Shown piece by piece: positions 28,440-41,299 of a stretch of DNA of 64,000 nucleotides. The number at the start of each line of letters is the position of its first letter. The stretch's first letter is position 1. The stretch is from Molanna angustata (lineage: Eukaryota; Arthropoda; Insecta; Trichoptera; Molannidae). The notes under the pieces were generated by a model. That model did not search any database, was not told the DNA's origin, and saw only the letters and a program-made list of their open reading frames with translations. Both the position numbers and the translations under genes were made by a program. The stretch is from assembly GCA_963576475.1 (NCBI GenBank), contig OY754973.1, positions 5,468,893 to 5,532,892 of the forward strand. The letters run 5' to 3'.

Positions 28440-28945
28440 TTTATATATTTTCATCAAGTATGCATGTTGTTTATAATATTTCTGTACAATAGACGATTAG
28501 ACTTAAAACTAACCCAAAAGACTAAATAAAACAGCAGAAGAAGTATAAAATTATAACAAATAGTTTTTAATAAAAACTGACCCAATGGTCTACATAAAAG
28601 ATGAAATAGAAGAATTACACAATAGGAAATGTATTATATAAAAAACTGACCAAAAGGTCCTCATAAAAGAAGAAGAAGATTATATAAAATTCACCCAACA
28701 TCTACATAAAATAAGAAAACGAAGAATGAGACTAAAGGAAATAGTTTGCATAAAAACTAACCAAAATGTCAACATAAAGGAAGAAGAAGACGAATTAGAC
28801 TATAGGAAATAGTTTGTATAAAAACTCACCCAAAGGTCTATATAAAATAAGTAGAAAAAGAATTAGACTCCAGGATATAGTTTGTATAAAAAATCACCCA
28901 AAGGTCTACATAAAAAAAGGAATTCCACTATAGGAAATATTTTGT
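28440..28945 (+). repeat. ~68-bp tandem satellite, about 7 units
   Basis: ACCCAAAGGTCTACATAAA-type starts recur near 28506, 28575, 28643, 28687, 28755, 28822 and 28891 (steps 69, 68, 44, 68, 67, 69), each with AGAAGAAGA and TAGGAAATAGTTTGTATAAA. The flank before the array (28436-28510) also has a duplicate at 28124-28215. Confidence 0.75.
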
Positions 28946-29147
28946 GTATTGAATGTGTATTGTAGTTAACCTAAAATGGTTTAATAATTTTCCTATACGA
29001 AATCAGTACATTATATTGTTGGTTTTTAAGTAGTATTAGGTATGTTGGTACCTACCTACAACGATGTTCTAAATAAATTTGAATTCGATTCATAACAAAT
29101 TTTATTTGAATCTGTCCGTAACCATAGTAACCATTCGAACATGTAAA

Positions 29148-29429
29148 ATATATCGGTAATGATATGGCAAAAGGTTATAACTGCGGTTTTTGTCATTTTT
29201 TACCTTTGTTCCACAAAATGTTTCTAATACTACATTCCATAGTATGGCAAAAGGATAGAGGTGCTACTGCACTATATACTGAGATTTTTCAAGATATATC
29301 CTATGCCATAAGAAAAAGTTATCACAAGTTTATATATCACAAGTATAAATATCACAAGTTTATTTTGGCTCTCCTGTAAAATTTGGTTCAGAGCAGTTAT
29401 AGCCCTTTGCCATAACACTACCGATATAT
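29148..29429. mobile_element. MITE with ~37-bp imperfect inverted ends
   Basis: Left ATATCGGTAATGATATGGCA continuing AAAGGTTATAACTGC pairs with right GCAGTTATAGCCCTTTGCCA then TAACACTACCGATAT. The interior holds a smaller hairpin and CACAAGTTTATA repeats. The open frame across it is incidental. Confidence 0.7.
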
Positions 29430-30539
29430 GGAATGATTTGGATAGGTACATTTTTTGAATAAGTAAGTACCAACATTGGTTTGCTCGATGCCATATAAAT
29501 GAAAATTGTCAGAAAAATCAAATATTATTTACAAATTATGCAATTTTATTATGCCTATATCTTTACTAATAATTAACACACTTTTACAATATATGTCTTA
29601 AAACATGCTATAATGTCTTGTGTTTCATTTTATTATTTCATAATCACATTTATTTCAAAGGTTTATTATTTTCAAGAAGATTTTCATTCGTAAGAAACAA
29701 CAAATATTGTATGGAAAGAGATAAACATAGCGACGCTGTATGTACAAAACGCTTACTTTAAAAATAAGTTAAACATTACAATTAGACAAAATATTCGCCG
29801 TCTTTTTCATTTAAACGCTAAGTTATTCTTGAAAATATATTTCTTTTGTGTAAATACGTATTTCTAACTTTTGAATTAACAGATATTTGCTTGCAAAAAG
29901 TACACATTTTTGACTGATTTGACTTGGAAAATTTTGTATGAAACAAATAATTATTGAAATATTTTTAATAATTCTGCATTTTTATCGCATTTTTTTTAGC
30001 GTGACACTGCCTCAGGTATACTGGTACATGTTCGCACAATTAGATTTTTAGATGCTCTTGGTTTTTCAAAAGGCTTGAGACAAACACACACACTAACAAG
30101 ATCATTGTTTTATTAACTAAGATATTTTGTACACATGTGCACAATGGCGGGCTTTTTGTTATATGGCAATATATTCCAACCAACCATATTCGAGTAACGT
30201 TTGATTCCAAAATATTCCTAGATGCGATGTTTAGGGGCAGTAACACCCTTAAAGGTAAAAGCAAATGTCAAAAAAGTAGACGAAAAATATTTTCTAGTTG
30301 GTTCTTTACTATTACAGGACACGCGAGTTTAGGCAATTTATTCAACATCACAGCAACGTGTCTGGCCATGTTATTACTTACCGGATCTTAAGAAACTACG
30401 ATCAAATTTGTAAAACAATCAAAACTTACTCAATGTATATAAATTTGTTTTGATGTTTCGTCTACAATATTGACTCAATGTGAAAACGAAGGTGTATTGA
30501 AATCACAAAGAATTAAAATACTTGTTATTAATTGAGTTA

Positions 30540-30584
30540 CTGACTGGTGTCGGTCTGTCGAAGACCATCGTCAGATAGTGAGTA
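30540..30584 (-). ncRNA. degenerate hammerhead-like motif
   Basis: The minus strand reads CTGACGATG, stem GGTCT / AGACC around TTCGAC-type loop, then GACACCAGTC. This resembles the CTGANGATG...CGAAAC...GTC layout at 57982, but GAAAC is altered to GACAC. Confidence 0.3.
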
Positions 30585-31014
30585 AATAAAGTTTAACAAA
30601 GTATGATAAGTTTTAGTTCATATTGGCACCAACACAACCTTTTTTAAACCATTTAAAATTTATAAAATTCAATCAGCTCGATTTGTATTGCCAGAAAGAG
30701 CAATCCAAAAAAATGTAAACCATATCATAACATCATCTTTTTTTATAAATTAAGTGAGTTACCAAGGTTTATAGATATATTTTATATCAAATTATAAAAA
30801 TATAAATTTTTCAGAATTCAGATGTTTTGTATTAAAATATTTATAATGACCACAATACCAAACCACCACATTTGGCGTAGATGTAGAACTGAACGCCAGA
30901 ATATTTTTTCTTGACATACATTTCTCGCGTTATTCACGTCCATGCATTAATAATAATAGTAAAAAATTATAAAGCGCCGTTTACTGATACAAGATCACTC
31001 CAAGGGCGCTGTAG

Positions 31015-32430
31015 CTTATTTGTTGGCTCTACGAAACAAGGCAGTCTTAAGAAGTTTACCGAAGGTGTCAATGCTCTGAGCTCCACGTATGTCAAGAGGC
31101 AATTTATTCCATTTTAAAGACCCGTTCACACTAAAACCACGAGCATAGTAATCCGCCTTTTGACTCTGTCCAATTCTTTTAAAGAGTTGGTACTCTGTGA
31201 TTCAGACGATCTCAGCGTAAGCTGCCTCCCCGATGGAACATTCCTTTGGCACAATTCCTGAATGTAGTGTGGAGCCAAGTCGTTCAGAGCTTTAAACACC
31301 ATCAGGCATACCTTATAGTCCACTCGTTCTGGACATCTCAACCAGTGCAGTTCGTTAAGAAGAGGTGTTATGTGACATCTTTTGTCGGCTCCATATATCA
31401 ACCTCGCAGCTGCGTTGAAAACTATTTGTAATCTATCAAGCTGATACTTTGGCAAACCCGCATAAATAGCATTACAGTAATCCAGCCGTGACACCACAAA
31501 TGCATTAATAAGCGTTTTAGCTTCGTTTTTGGGTAAGCTCCGGCGGATACTTTTCAATTGCCTCAGATGAAAGAAACAAGAGCTAACAGTTTTTGAGATT
31601 GGCAAGTCCAGCGATAGTTTGTTGTCCAGGTGGACGCCTAGAAATTTGAAGGTATTTGATGGTGTAATTTCTTCTCCATTGTTGTTAATCGGAGTATTTT
31701 CAATGAGATGCTGTCGTCGCGGTGAAACTACCCACATAAACTCGGTTTTCGTTGGGTTTAATTTTAGCTTGTAGAGCGACATCCAGGCAGCAATTTTCCA
31801 ATGCAACCAACGGTATCATTCACAAGACTATCCCTGTTTTCGGCAGTGCAGAATTTCACAATGAGGCGATCGTCAGCATAAGCATATGAATCAAAACCTT
31901 CATTTTCTATTATATCATCAAGCTTTTTAATATACAGAATGAAAAGAATGGGCCCCAAAACTGACCCCTGTGGCACCCCATATTTAATTTTCTCCGAAGA
32001 AGATGATTTATTTGCAATAAGACAGATTGTCGTCTTTCTGGTAAAAATGATCTCATCCATTTAAACATATACCCACAAATTCCATATTCATGTTCCAGGA
32101 TAAAAAGAAGAATGTCATGATCTACAGTGTCAAAAGCAGCTCTCATTTCTAAAACCGATAGTAGTGCAATGTTTCCAGATCAATTTTTGTGATAAGATCA
32201 GAAAGAATTCGCATAAGTACAGTTTCAGTTGAGTGATTTTGTCTGTACGCTGATTGTTTTTTAGGAAACAAATCATTTTTATTTAAATATTGCGTCATCT
32301 GATTTACCAGTGCTCGTTCTAATTATTTTGAGAGTACTGGTAGATTTGAGATCGGCCTGTAGTTGACAGTATCTTCCGGATTTAGATTTTCCTTCTTAAT
32401 AATAGGTGTTATAATAAAATATTGCATTGT
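31015..32430 (-). pseudogene. CR1/L2-like reverse transcriptase pseudogene
   Basis: Minus strand, several frames: NYRPISNLPVLSK near 32370, AFDTVDHDILLFILE near 32130, YGVPQGSVLGPILFILYI near 31970, YAYADD near 31880, then LGVHLDNKLSLDLPISKT, SRLDYCNAIYAGLPKYQLDR, HITPLLNELHWL and finally NGSLKWNKLPLDIRGAQSID ending near 31015. The LDYCN-I-AGLP and HITPLL-ELHWL blocks are characteristic of CR1/L2-type LINEs. At least three frameshifts and the loss of the endonuclease show it is dead. Confidence 0.85.
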
Positions 32431-32439
32431 CTCATAAAC

Positions 32440-34400
32440 GCTCTTCTAGTATTCATAATTATTGTTTTTTTTAATTCATTTTTCTAATTTCAATACAATA
32501 ATGAAGACAGTTTGAATATATAAAAGATTTTTCGTAATATCATTTTTGTTATAGTGTGTGTACACTGTACATACTGTAACATGCATATCAAATAGTACAA
32601 CTTGTGCATCTTCATGAAAATGAGCATCGTACGAAATCGGTTGTAATCTTTAATTTTAAAGATTACGACCTTTAATTTTAAATATTCGGTCGTAATCTTT
32701 AATGTAGCGTAATAATTTAAAATTATTTTCAATTTTATAATTAAAAAAATATCTTAAACAATACTCCGATATGGTTCATTATGAACCATAACGGACGATA
32801 TTTGAAGATTGCCAATGAAAGAACAATTCCAGTTACCGAGGAACTGACTATTAATCTTATGTTTATTGATCTATGTCTGTACAATATTAAAATTTTATTC
32901 GTCACTTTCGCAGTTTATTTCGCTATCAATAAGTGTCTTAGAACAACAGCGGCTTTCTTGAAGATAAAAACGGTACCAAATACGACAAAATAATCGTTCA
33001 GTTTGATGTCGCTCTTTATACTCGTTTAAAGGAAACTTCTAAATAGGTAATTTATGCAAATGGATATGAACCCATAATATTGAACTATACCGTACACCTA
33101 TCGAACAAACATGAATGTGTGACCTTGCGGTGGTTTTATAATTACAGGTAATAAACAGGTAAATGCTTCAATTACTAAATTTATGATGCTAACAACACGA
33201 CATCTCTATTAAACCATGTATTATATTTCCAGACGGAAATTTCGAGCGATCAATTTTGGATAGGTACAGAAGTTAATTGGGAAATAAATCAAGAAATAAT
33301 ACAGTAGCGAAATATTTTTTTAAATGAAATACCGCCGCTGTATTGTGGCTGGTTATTAGACTTGAATACGATTCCCTGACGATGAAGGTGTTTATCAAAA
33401 ATATTCAATAATATTTTTTTCTCTCTGGATTGGTAATAAACTTTGCACTTTCATTTCACAAGACTTATATTAAACTATTTATTATACTTATATTAAACAA
33501 ACACACAAATAACTGTAAGACACACTTGATTCTACTAAAACGTTTATAAATATGCTTCATTTTTGAACAAGCATTTCTCTAAGAGAAAACTCTGCGTTTC
33601 ACCCCAGAAAGGATTCTTTTCATATGTTATTAATTACGTCTCAGTAGAGAAAAACATAAATAAATTTTTCATGGAGTAAGGCGAGAAACCAGATCTATAA
33701 AATGTTTTAGACCTGTCATTGAGCCTTTAATCGTTATATTATATGATATAGACCTTAATTGATTTCGTTATTCATAAATCGGCGAGTAAAAAGAAAAGAA
33801 AAAAATATTAATAAATGAACTAAAATCTAAATTCTAATTGGTAAATTAAGTTCAAATGCACATATGATTGATCAAGTGAAATATGAGGCCGTCCATTTTA
33901 TTCCAAACTGGGTCTTTATTTTACTTTATATATAGCTTGATGGAATAAATTGAGGAACACTTTATAAGTAATGTGATTAACAATGATGGTAACTGCAGTA
34001 AAATTGAGCAAAATACTGTACTTTCGAGAATTATCTAGATTTCGTATTTAAGTAGGTACTTGAATGCTTAGGCGTCTCCTAAAATCGACAGCATATTCAG
34101 AGAAAATAATGTTTTTAGCTTAAGCTGCAGTTTTCAATGAAAGAATGTGTTTAAACCACGGAGAAAGGAATATATGTATTATATATATATTTGGTTGTTG
34201 GTCTGTGGTTTAAACTCTCAACACCTGGGTCTTATGATTATCAAAATAAGAACCTACCACTTGACGCAATCTTAAGCTTTATCTAAACATTTAGTTAGAC
34301 TATAAAAACTGTAGTGTGAAACATTAATTTAGCATAAAACGTACGTATTCTTGCGGTTTTATATTTGTTTCACATCTTGGTTATCAAAATATGTAATTCA
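32440..34400. other. AT-rich intron DNA, nothing recognised
   Basis: Contains a small imperfect hairpin of TTTAATTTTAAAGATTACGA units at 32640-32705. No gene or repeat copy was recognised. Confidence 0.5.
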
Positions 34401-34409
34401 ATGGCTTAC

Positions 34410-34573
34410 CCAGTAAGTGCAAACCGTGAGAAAGCTTGCATAATCTTGTTGCTGAGGTCCCTCTCTTTGGCGTTGTACTGTAAGGACATATTGAGAGGAT
34501 GTCCAAACACATATTCTATCTCATCTCCGTGCATCACTCCCATCCATTCACCCCAAAGTGATGTACTGGTTCG
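34410..34573 (-). CDS. ace2: acetylcholinesterase (Drosophila Ace type), exon with catalytic histidine
   Basis: Minus-strand exon of 164 bp: TTTCCAG acceptor (34574-34580) and a GTAAGC donor (34404-34409). It begins in phase 0 and ends after two bases of a glycine codon, exactly complementing the exon at 9907-10064. The peptide opens RTSTSLWGEWMGVMHGDEIE and ends FSRFALTG. The histidine of MHGDEIEY corresponds to the catalytic-triad histidine of cholinesterases (HGYEIEF in vertebrates). The flanking RTSTSLWGEWMGV block is almost the same as in Drosophila Ace, whereas ace1-type enzymes read WPKWTGVMHGDEINY here. The exon is host coding sequence: no stop, no frameshift, and higher GC than the surroundings. 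The exons carrying the active-site serine and glutamate were not found upstream and must lie beyond the right edge. Confidence 0.95.
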
Positions 34574-34944
34574 CTGGAAACAAAAAAAAATATATATAAA
34601 TAAAAAAAATGCAACGAATGTGTGTGCTGTTGACACTTTGAAAGAATCTACCAAAAAGTCCGATGGTACAATGAGCATCACGAAATTTCCTTTAACATGT
34701 CATGTAAGAGTGAATGAAGTAAATGCACAGCACAAACAGAAAAATCAAATCATTAAGCATTATATTAGAATGAATATAAATTTAAACTTATGCGCCTTTA
34801 AGTCATTAGCTTTTGAGCTAAAAATATCAGTAATTTTTGAATAAGTAGTAAGTTTTCAAACGAAATTTTAGACAAAGGGATGATAGATGAAATAAACTAC
34901 AGAGGAAATTTTGGTCTTAAATGAAAAACAACAGAATTCAAATA

Positions 34945-36940
34945 AATTCCCACATAAAATGATTACATTTGACCTGACATCTGACGTGGAAATAATATCA
35001 ACTATCAATTCCATAAAACAGTCCACATCTACTGGAATAGACGGCATAGACTCAAAGCTACTAAAAAGTATAAAATTGCAAATAGCTTAACCTCTTAAAC
35101 ACGTTATAAACCTTAGTTTACAAAATGGCATATTTCCAGATTTTCTAAAAAAATCAGTAATAAGTCCTATTCATAAGAAAGATTCAAGAGTCGAAATTTC
35201 TAACGCAATTTCAGAATTAACAACAATAATCGCTGATAAAGTAGACAAAGGTCAAAAATGTCGTTTGATACAGTCTCACATCCTCTGCTTATATCTAAAC
35301 TTCACAATATTGGTGCCAATGCCACAGTTCTAAACTGGTTCAAAACATATCTTAGCAACCGTAAGCAAATTGTCACTATTGGAAATTATCGTAGTGAAGA
35401 GCAATATATTTCCTATGGAGTCCCGCAGGGTTGTGTACTTGGACCAGTTTTGTTTCTCATATATATTGATAATTTGTGCCGTCTTCCTGTAGATGGAAAA
35501 ATAATAAGTTTTGCTGATGACACTGTACTAATAGTAAGTGAAAAAACTTGGAAAAAGAGCTACAAAATAGCTGATATGGCAATTAACAAAATAAAAAACT
35601 GTCTGGATAACAGCCTTCTTACATTAAACAATAGTAAAACTAAATACCTTACATTTAGCGCCACACAAGCAGGGCAACCTTTACTAAATTCGATGTTTTC
35701 TATAAAAATACATTGTTGTGTACCTAGAGACTCTTGTGACTGTATCCCTTTGGAGAGAGTCACTGCTATAAATTATTTAGGTCTGACCATAGATAATAAT
35801 CTAAGATGGCAAGATCACATAGAGACACTAACAAATAGAATTCTAAAACTTGGTTATATTTATAGAAACCTTCGAAAAATTCTAAAACAAAAAACATTAA
35901 AAACTGTCTATTTCGCATTGACTCATACATTGATCTCATATGGAATTGTTGGTTGGGGCGGATTTGCCAAAACTATCTTGGAAAAACTTTGTCTAGCTCA
36001 AAGATGCATTGTGAAGATAATTATCCAAAAACCGTTTGATTACCCTACGGAAAACCTCTATAACGATTTTAAAGTATTTGACCCGAGACTAATATATATC
36101 CAGCATATACTAACTTATTTTCATAAAAATATAATACATCACCAGAAAACACAACAATCCAGAACCACACGAACAAGCATTACTTTAAATTACATAATCC
36201 CTCATATGAAAACAACTTTCGGACAAAGAAATGCATCATTTATCGCTCCACGAATTTATAATACTTTACCTATGTCTCTCAAGGTAATAACTTCACATAC
36301 ATTATTTAAAACAAGAATAAAAAAATATATAGGGAATTACGGAAGGACAGAAATTGCCCAAATATTAAACATCCAACAATAATTCTGAGAAATAATATTA
36401 AATAATATAACTACACGCTACACAAGCTGGTTCGAGGATTGTCTTTACATTGCATCTTATTTTAAGACAAATAAACTCTAAAACATTTCTCTTTTTTTAT
36501 TAGATTAATTTCAAAGAAGAAATCTTGATTTTGTTTTTTATTTGATTTGTGACTCAAGTCAAATAATATTGTTACTGAGTATATACGTTGAGAAGACCAC
36601 AGAGCAAATTTTAATGTCAAACTGCTACATAACATAAATGACAACAACGGGTGTGCATATTATGGTAGAAATAATATTAGAATAATAACATATCAAAATT
36701 TACTGTATCAGTTTATACTTTTGTGTTTAAGATATTGGTAACTATGTAATATTGTAATTTACTGTGTTGTGATGTCCGCTCTATGTAACTATGTATAACC
36801 AAAATGTCAAATATTTGGCTTGGTAAAATTGTAAACTGCTAGCCCTAGAACAGGGTTACCTAGTTGGGCAGCAGTAATCTTCATAATAGTCTTTGTGATA
36901 AAGGTGTGAAAATAAATAAATAAATAAAATAAATAAATAG
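34945..36940 (+). pseudogene. non-LTR reverse transcriptase pseudogene with 3' UTR and AAATA tail
   Basis: The 5' part reads STGIDGIDSKLLKSIKLQIA, a stop, then LSLQNGIFPDFLKKSVISPI and HKKDS. A jump follows, losing the RPIS...FGFR segment. From 35258 one frame of 374 codons is open: FDTVSHPLLISKL, YGVPQGCVLGPVLFLIYI, FADDT at ~87-91, LGLTIDNNLRWQDHI, and a C-terminal thumb ending at 36382. About 520 bp of UTR ends in (AAATA)n at 36910-36940. It belongs to the Jockey/CR1 superfamily. The catalytic FADD is kept but the endonuclease and the core between are gone, so it is defective. Confidence 0.85.
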
Positions 36941-36944
36941 ATAC

Positions 36945-37080
36945 GATAGATAAACGTAATATAATCAATAGGAGAACCAAGAACTCAAGGCACCTACAGG
37001 GCTTAAGACATATCATATGCTGGTTTATGTGATCACTTTATGTGCTTGTTCAACGTTTACCAATTATGCCATCTTATTGA
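36945..37080 (+). repeat. Rep-C fragment
   Basis: AGGAGAACCAAGAACTCAAG, GGGCTTAAGACATATCATAT and TTACCAATTATGCC match the Rep-C core with substitutions. It starts directly after the AAATA tail of the preceding LINE. Confidence 0.65.
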
Positions 37081-37129
37081 GTTCCATTTCAATCCAACTT
37101 TCGAATGTTCTATTTATTTCAATCATGTA

Positions 37130-37690
37130 AATCTCGAATATTTTTATTATTTCATATGCGCAAACATTGGATTTTTTTCCCTGTCGGGAGTCAAAGATAT
37201 TTTTTAACAGATTTATAAACAAGAACAAAAAACAGACAAAGAACTTACAGACCTTATAAGTCTGGCGCAATTTCACGGGTGACTTCTATGCGAAAAATGC
37301 ATTATCACCTCAGGTATAAGAATTGTTGCTTTCATTATTTACAAAAAACCAATTCTCTCAATAGATGGCGTTACAATAAAAATCATAAGAATGTTGTTCA
37401 TAATTTCACACATAGATGGCTGTAGTAAAAATCCTTATTTCCTCAAGCGAAAAGAATTTCAGTATTGCAATATATAGAACTTTCAAAAATTGAATTGATA
37501 GGGATCTCATTATAAAGGCATAATTGGTGAACGTTGCGCAAGCGCATTAAGTGATCACGTAAACCAGCCGATGACAGGTCGTAAGCCCTGTAGGTGCCTT
37601 GATTTCCCGGTTCTCCTACAGTAAATATTCCAACTTCGTCTCTATTGAGATAATTAAAAATCATGTAAATCTGTTCGTATGAAATCAAGC
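37130..37690 (-). repeat. Rep-C inverted-arm copy (short left arm, long right arm)
   Basis: 37130-37215 is in plus orientation (CGCAAACATTGG, CCCTGTCGGGAGTCAAAGAT). 37248-37690 is in minus orientation, from ACCTTATAAGTCTGGCGC to CTCTATTGAGATAATT. This is the same head-to-head arrangement as at 40340-41295, with most of the left arm deleted. Confidence 0.65.
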
Positions 37691-37699
37691 TAAAAACAC

Positions 37700-40115
37700 C
37701 ATTTACATCTTTAAAAATATTTGATTTACTTTAAAATTGGTATAAAAATCAATCCACTACGTTTCTACCCCAAGTGTATTGTACTCCTCTTTTCCTTCTT
37801 AAGAGATACATTATCCCTGAAACTATTTCAATGGACCTTATTTCTACATTCTTTGAACAAACATAAAATTACCAAGTCGGATGGAATCATATTCCGATAG
37901 ACATTTTCGTATGTATCAATAATAAAATTGAGCGTTGTCTTTGGAAAATTAATCAGCTCTTAGTTCATGTTATTATGTAATATGAAGTTGATTTACTCAT
38001 ATTTTGGTTTGTATAGAAGACAAACATTTAGAAAATCTCATGGTTCGTCTTGCGGATTAAGCGCACTTTAATGAACGAGGTTTTCAACGCGGTCCGATTT
38101 TCAACGCTTTAAACAGCATCCAAAATACAGGTTTCTCCAAACATCGCTTTACACGAGTATTATTTTCTCCTTTATTTGCGACCCCTATTATTGCAATTAT
38201 GTAAAAAATAATCTTATTTTTATGTGAAAAATAGCGATATTTTATTTTTGACAATTGGTAAAATTAGGATTTTCTGTGGTATTTGGCTACAGCTGTCAAA
38301 TTTTTCGACGCTTTATTGACTTGTTCCACGTTTCGTTCAACAGTGTTTTATCTTTCTTTCGTTTTCTTCATTTGACTACTCGATATTCTTCTTATCTTTG
38401 GCTTGAATTGGACACGGTTTGATTTTCTTTGGACATTTGGAATTTAATGACGACATCGCTTCATACAATTTGTATGGTAGTCACCTATACACAATATCAA
38501 GGAAGACTTAATAGTTTGATACTTCATCTCCAAACATACAATATATACCATCATGCTGTTTTCATTTTCCGGGTAGTAAAAAAAGACTGACCTCCATACT
38601 ATCCTATCTTGACTACCTAGGTACATGTGTTGTATAGAAAACCAAAAATCATAAAATAATAAATAATTTGTATTTATGGGTTTATAGTTTGGTACTTATT
38701 CTTCAACTATACATACTATCGCTATCGACAGTTGGATCTTATGTGTTACATGCAACTAGTTTATAAAACAGAAATATGTATGTGTGATGTGTAATTGTTT
38801 TTTCTCTTATTAAGATTAATAAATAAATCACTAAGAAATTTATAATTGCATATTAATAAAATGATGCTCGTTAAAAAAAACGCAAAAATTTGCTCGTAAG
38901 CCGCTAAATCGTAACACTTTATTATAGGTATATAAAATACTAGTAAAAATGACGAATGTATAGTTTAATGACGGAACTATGTTTAATGCGAAAGATACGA
39001 GATTTCGATAAAATCTATGTAAATCGAAAATAACAATTTATAAATATTTCTTGGTGTTTAAGTCTTGGCATATATACCTTGAATGTTAATGGAAATAAGT
39101 CATATGGCATGTTCCCTTTTACATGCCAAGGTACAATTTAACACAAAGGTCATGAATGTGATTTAAACGAAATCTGAAAAGCTCCATCGGATAACCTCTA
39201 CCAAGGTGTTTTTTTTTCAAAACTAATTTTTATTAACATCGTACACATGATACCTACAAGAATTTCCGTGATTATAGAATCAGATTCTTTTCATTGTAGA
39301 ACATTAAAAGACGTTAGTTAAGAACCCCTACGTGACGTTTTTTAATTAATTGATTAGTTTTTTTGTTTTTTTAAGGTAATAAATAAACTAAATTTGGTGA
39401 ATGTTGGGTATCAAATGTCTAAAATTAAATTTAAATAAGTTCAATTTTATCAAAATAATATCAAGTGAAGCAAATCAGTTTGAACATGGATTGTCATTGG
39501 TAATTCATAAATTCTGAATGTGTCAGAGCTATCTGTAACTGGTCGGGTAGTTGGTTAAAATTCAACTGTAAAATTTCCATTACGGAAACCCTGAAGTTAA
39601 AAAAAAAGTGTGTAATAATAATAAAAAATATATTTATAATAGATATCGTAAAAAAGGTAATCTTCTCATATAGTCGACTCTATGGTCTGTCTATTTTTAC
39701 CTGATGCCTTTATATACCGGGTCACTGTTTTCTCATCCCATCGTTACGGTTATTTTCCTTTACCAGACGGTCAATAAAGTAGCAGTTTCATTGTGATAAG
39801 GAAACGGAAGATGTCGTTTATTTCACTAACAATAAGCGTAACGACCCAGCATCCGACCGACGATCACCGAACAGAAAGGGACAATGGATTCACAAGACAA
39901 GTATATTGATAATTATGTTCTGGCACGTTTCCTTTTTATAAATATGTACAAATTACTTGGAAAATTATTATTTTACGTATTTGATTGAGATAGTAAGATC
40001 GTAATTTGATGATAGTTAAATCAATGTAAACTTAGACAGCAGAGCTTCTTAGACCCCGTCAGACACCTTTAAAGAGACATAACAATTCATTAAACTTTAA
40101 AGGTGACTCTCGGGG
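37700..40115. other. AT-rich intron DNA, nothing recognised
   Basis: No convincing coding frame, repeat copy or structured motif was recognised. Confidence 0.5.
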
Positions 40116-40127
40116 GTTTCCCACATA

Positions 40128-40335
40128 TAAAACGAGTGGGTTGTGGCCAACACTAAACTTTCCACTAGATAGTATGAGTACATTTTTTCTTCTTGAAAGT
40201 TTGGCAATCCTTAAATGCATTTTTATGAAGTACATTTCTATTAAATTCTTAAACAAATATTAGAATTCCAGAGGACAAAAGTTTTCACAATACACTATAC
40301 ACACAAAAATATTGTCACGAAACATATATAATATA
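40128..40335 (-). repeat. Rep-B copy (3' half)
   Basis: Reverse complement of the Rep-B end (AACGAGTGGGTTGTGGCCAA then CACTAAACTTTCCAC) and of the GGACAAAAGTTTTC-ACA segment. It abuts Rep-C at 40340. Confidence 0.7.
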
Positions 40336-40339
40336 TTTT

Positions 40340-41200
40340 AATTATCTCAATAGAGACGAAGTTGGAATATTTATTGTAGGAGAACCGGGAAATCAAGGCA
40401 CCTACAGGGCTTACGACCTGTCATCGGCTGGTTTACGTGATCACTTTATGCGCTTGCGCAACGTTCACCAATTATGCCTTTTTTTTTTAATGAGATCCCT
40501 ATCAATTCAATTTTGAAAGTTCTATATATTGTAATACTGAAATTCTTTTCGCTTGAAAATAAGGAATTTTTACTACAGCCATCTATGGGTGAAATTATGA
40601 ACAACAATCTTATTATTTTTATTTATTTTGTTGGAACGCCATCTATTGAGAGAATTGGTTTTTTTGTAAATAATGAAAGCTACAATTCTTATATCTGAGG
40701 TGACAATGCATTTTTCGCATAGAAGTCACCCCTGAATTGCGCCAGACTTATAAGGTCATTTTTGTCTTATTTACAAAAATGACCTTATAAGTCTGGCGCA
40801 ATTCAGGGGTGACTTCTATGCGAAAAATGCATTGTCACCTCAGATATAAGAATTGTAGCTTTCATTATTTACAAAAAAACCAATTCTCTCAATAGATGGC
40901 GTTCCAACAAAATAAATAAAAATAATAAGATTGTTGTTCATAATTTCACCCATAGATGGCTGTAGTAAAAATTCCTTATTTTCAAGCGAAAAGAATTTCA
41001 GTATTACAATATATAGAACTTTCAAAATTGAATTGATAGGGATCTCATTAAAAAAAAAAAAGGCATAATTGGTGAACGTTGCGCAAGCGCATAAAGTGAT
41101 CACGTAAACCAGCCGATGACAGGTCGTAAGCCCTGTAGGTGCCTTGATTTCCCGGTTCTCCTACAATAAATATTCCAACTTCGTCTCTATTGAGATAATT
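40340..41200. repeat. near-perfect ~430-bp inverted repeat (Rep-C foldback)
   Basis: Left arm 40340-40765 and right arm 40773-41200 are reverse complements that look essentially identical apart from a poly-T/A length difference, separated by 7 nt (CTTATTT at 40766). The right arm extends a further ~95 bp outwards (to 41295: GACTCCCGACAGGG, TTTGCGCATATGCAATAA), which the left arm lacks. Confidence 0.9.
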
Positions 41201-41299
41201 AAAATCAGTTAAAAAATATCTTTGACTCCCGACAGGGAAAAAAGAAAAAAAAAAAATCCAATGTTTGCGCATATGCAATAATTAAAATATTCGATATAT

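Larger units (their letters stand above)
10065..34409 (-). other. ~24.3-kb intron of ace2 packed with mobile elements
   Basis: The interval lies between two in-frame, phase-matched ace2 exons. GT is at 34408-34409 and AG at 10065-10066, read on the minus strand. Everything inside that could be recognised is repeat: a minisatellite, two TA-type TIR elements, non-LTR fragments, Rep-A/B/C copies and MITEs. No other host exon could be supported inside it. Confidence 0.8.

Noticed and set aside
34365..34844. 159-codon plus-strand frame
   Set aside because: Antisense of the ace2 exon at 34410-34573, extended into intron.
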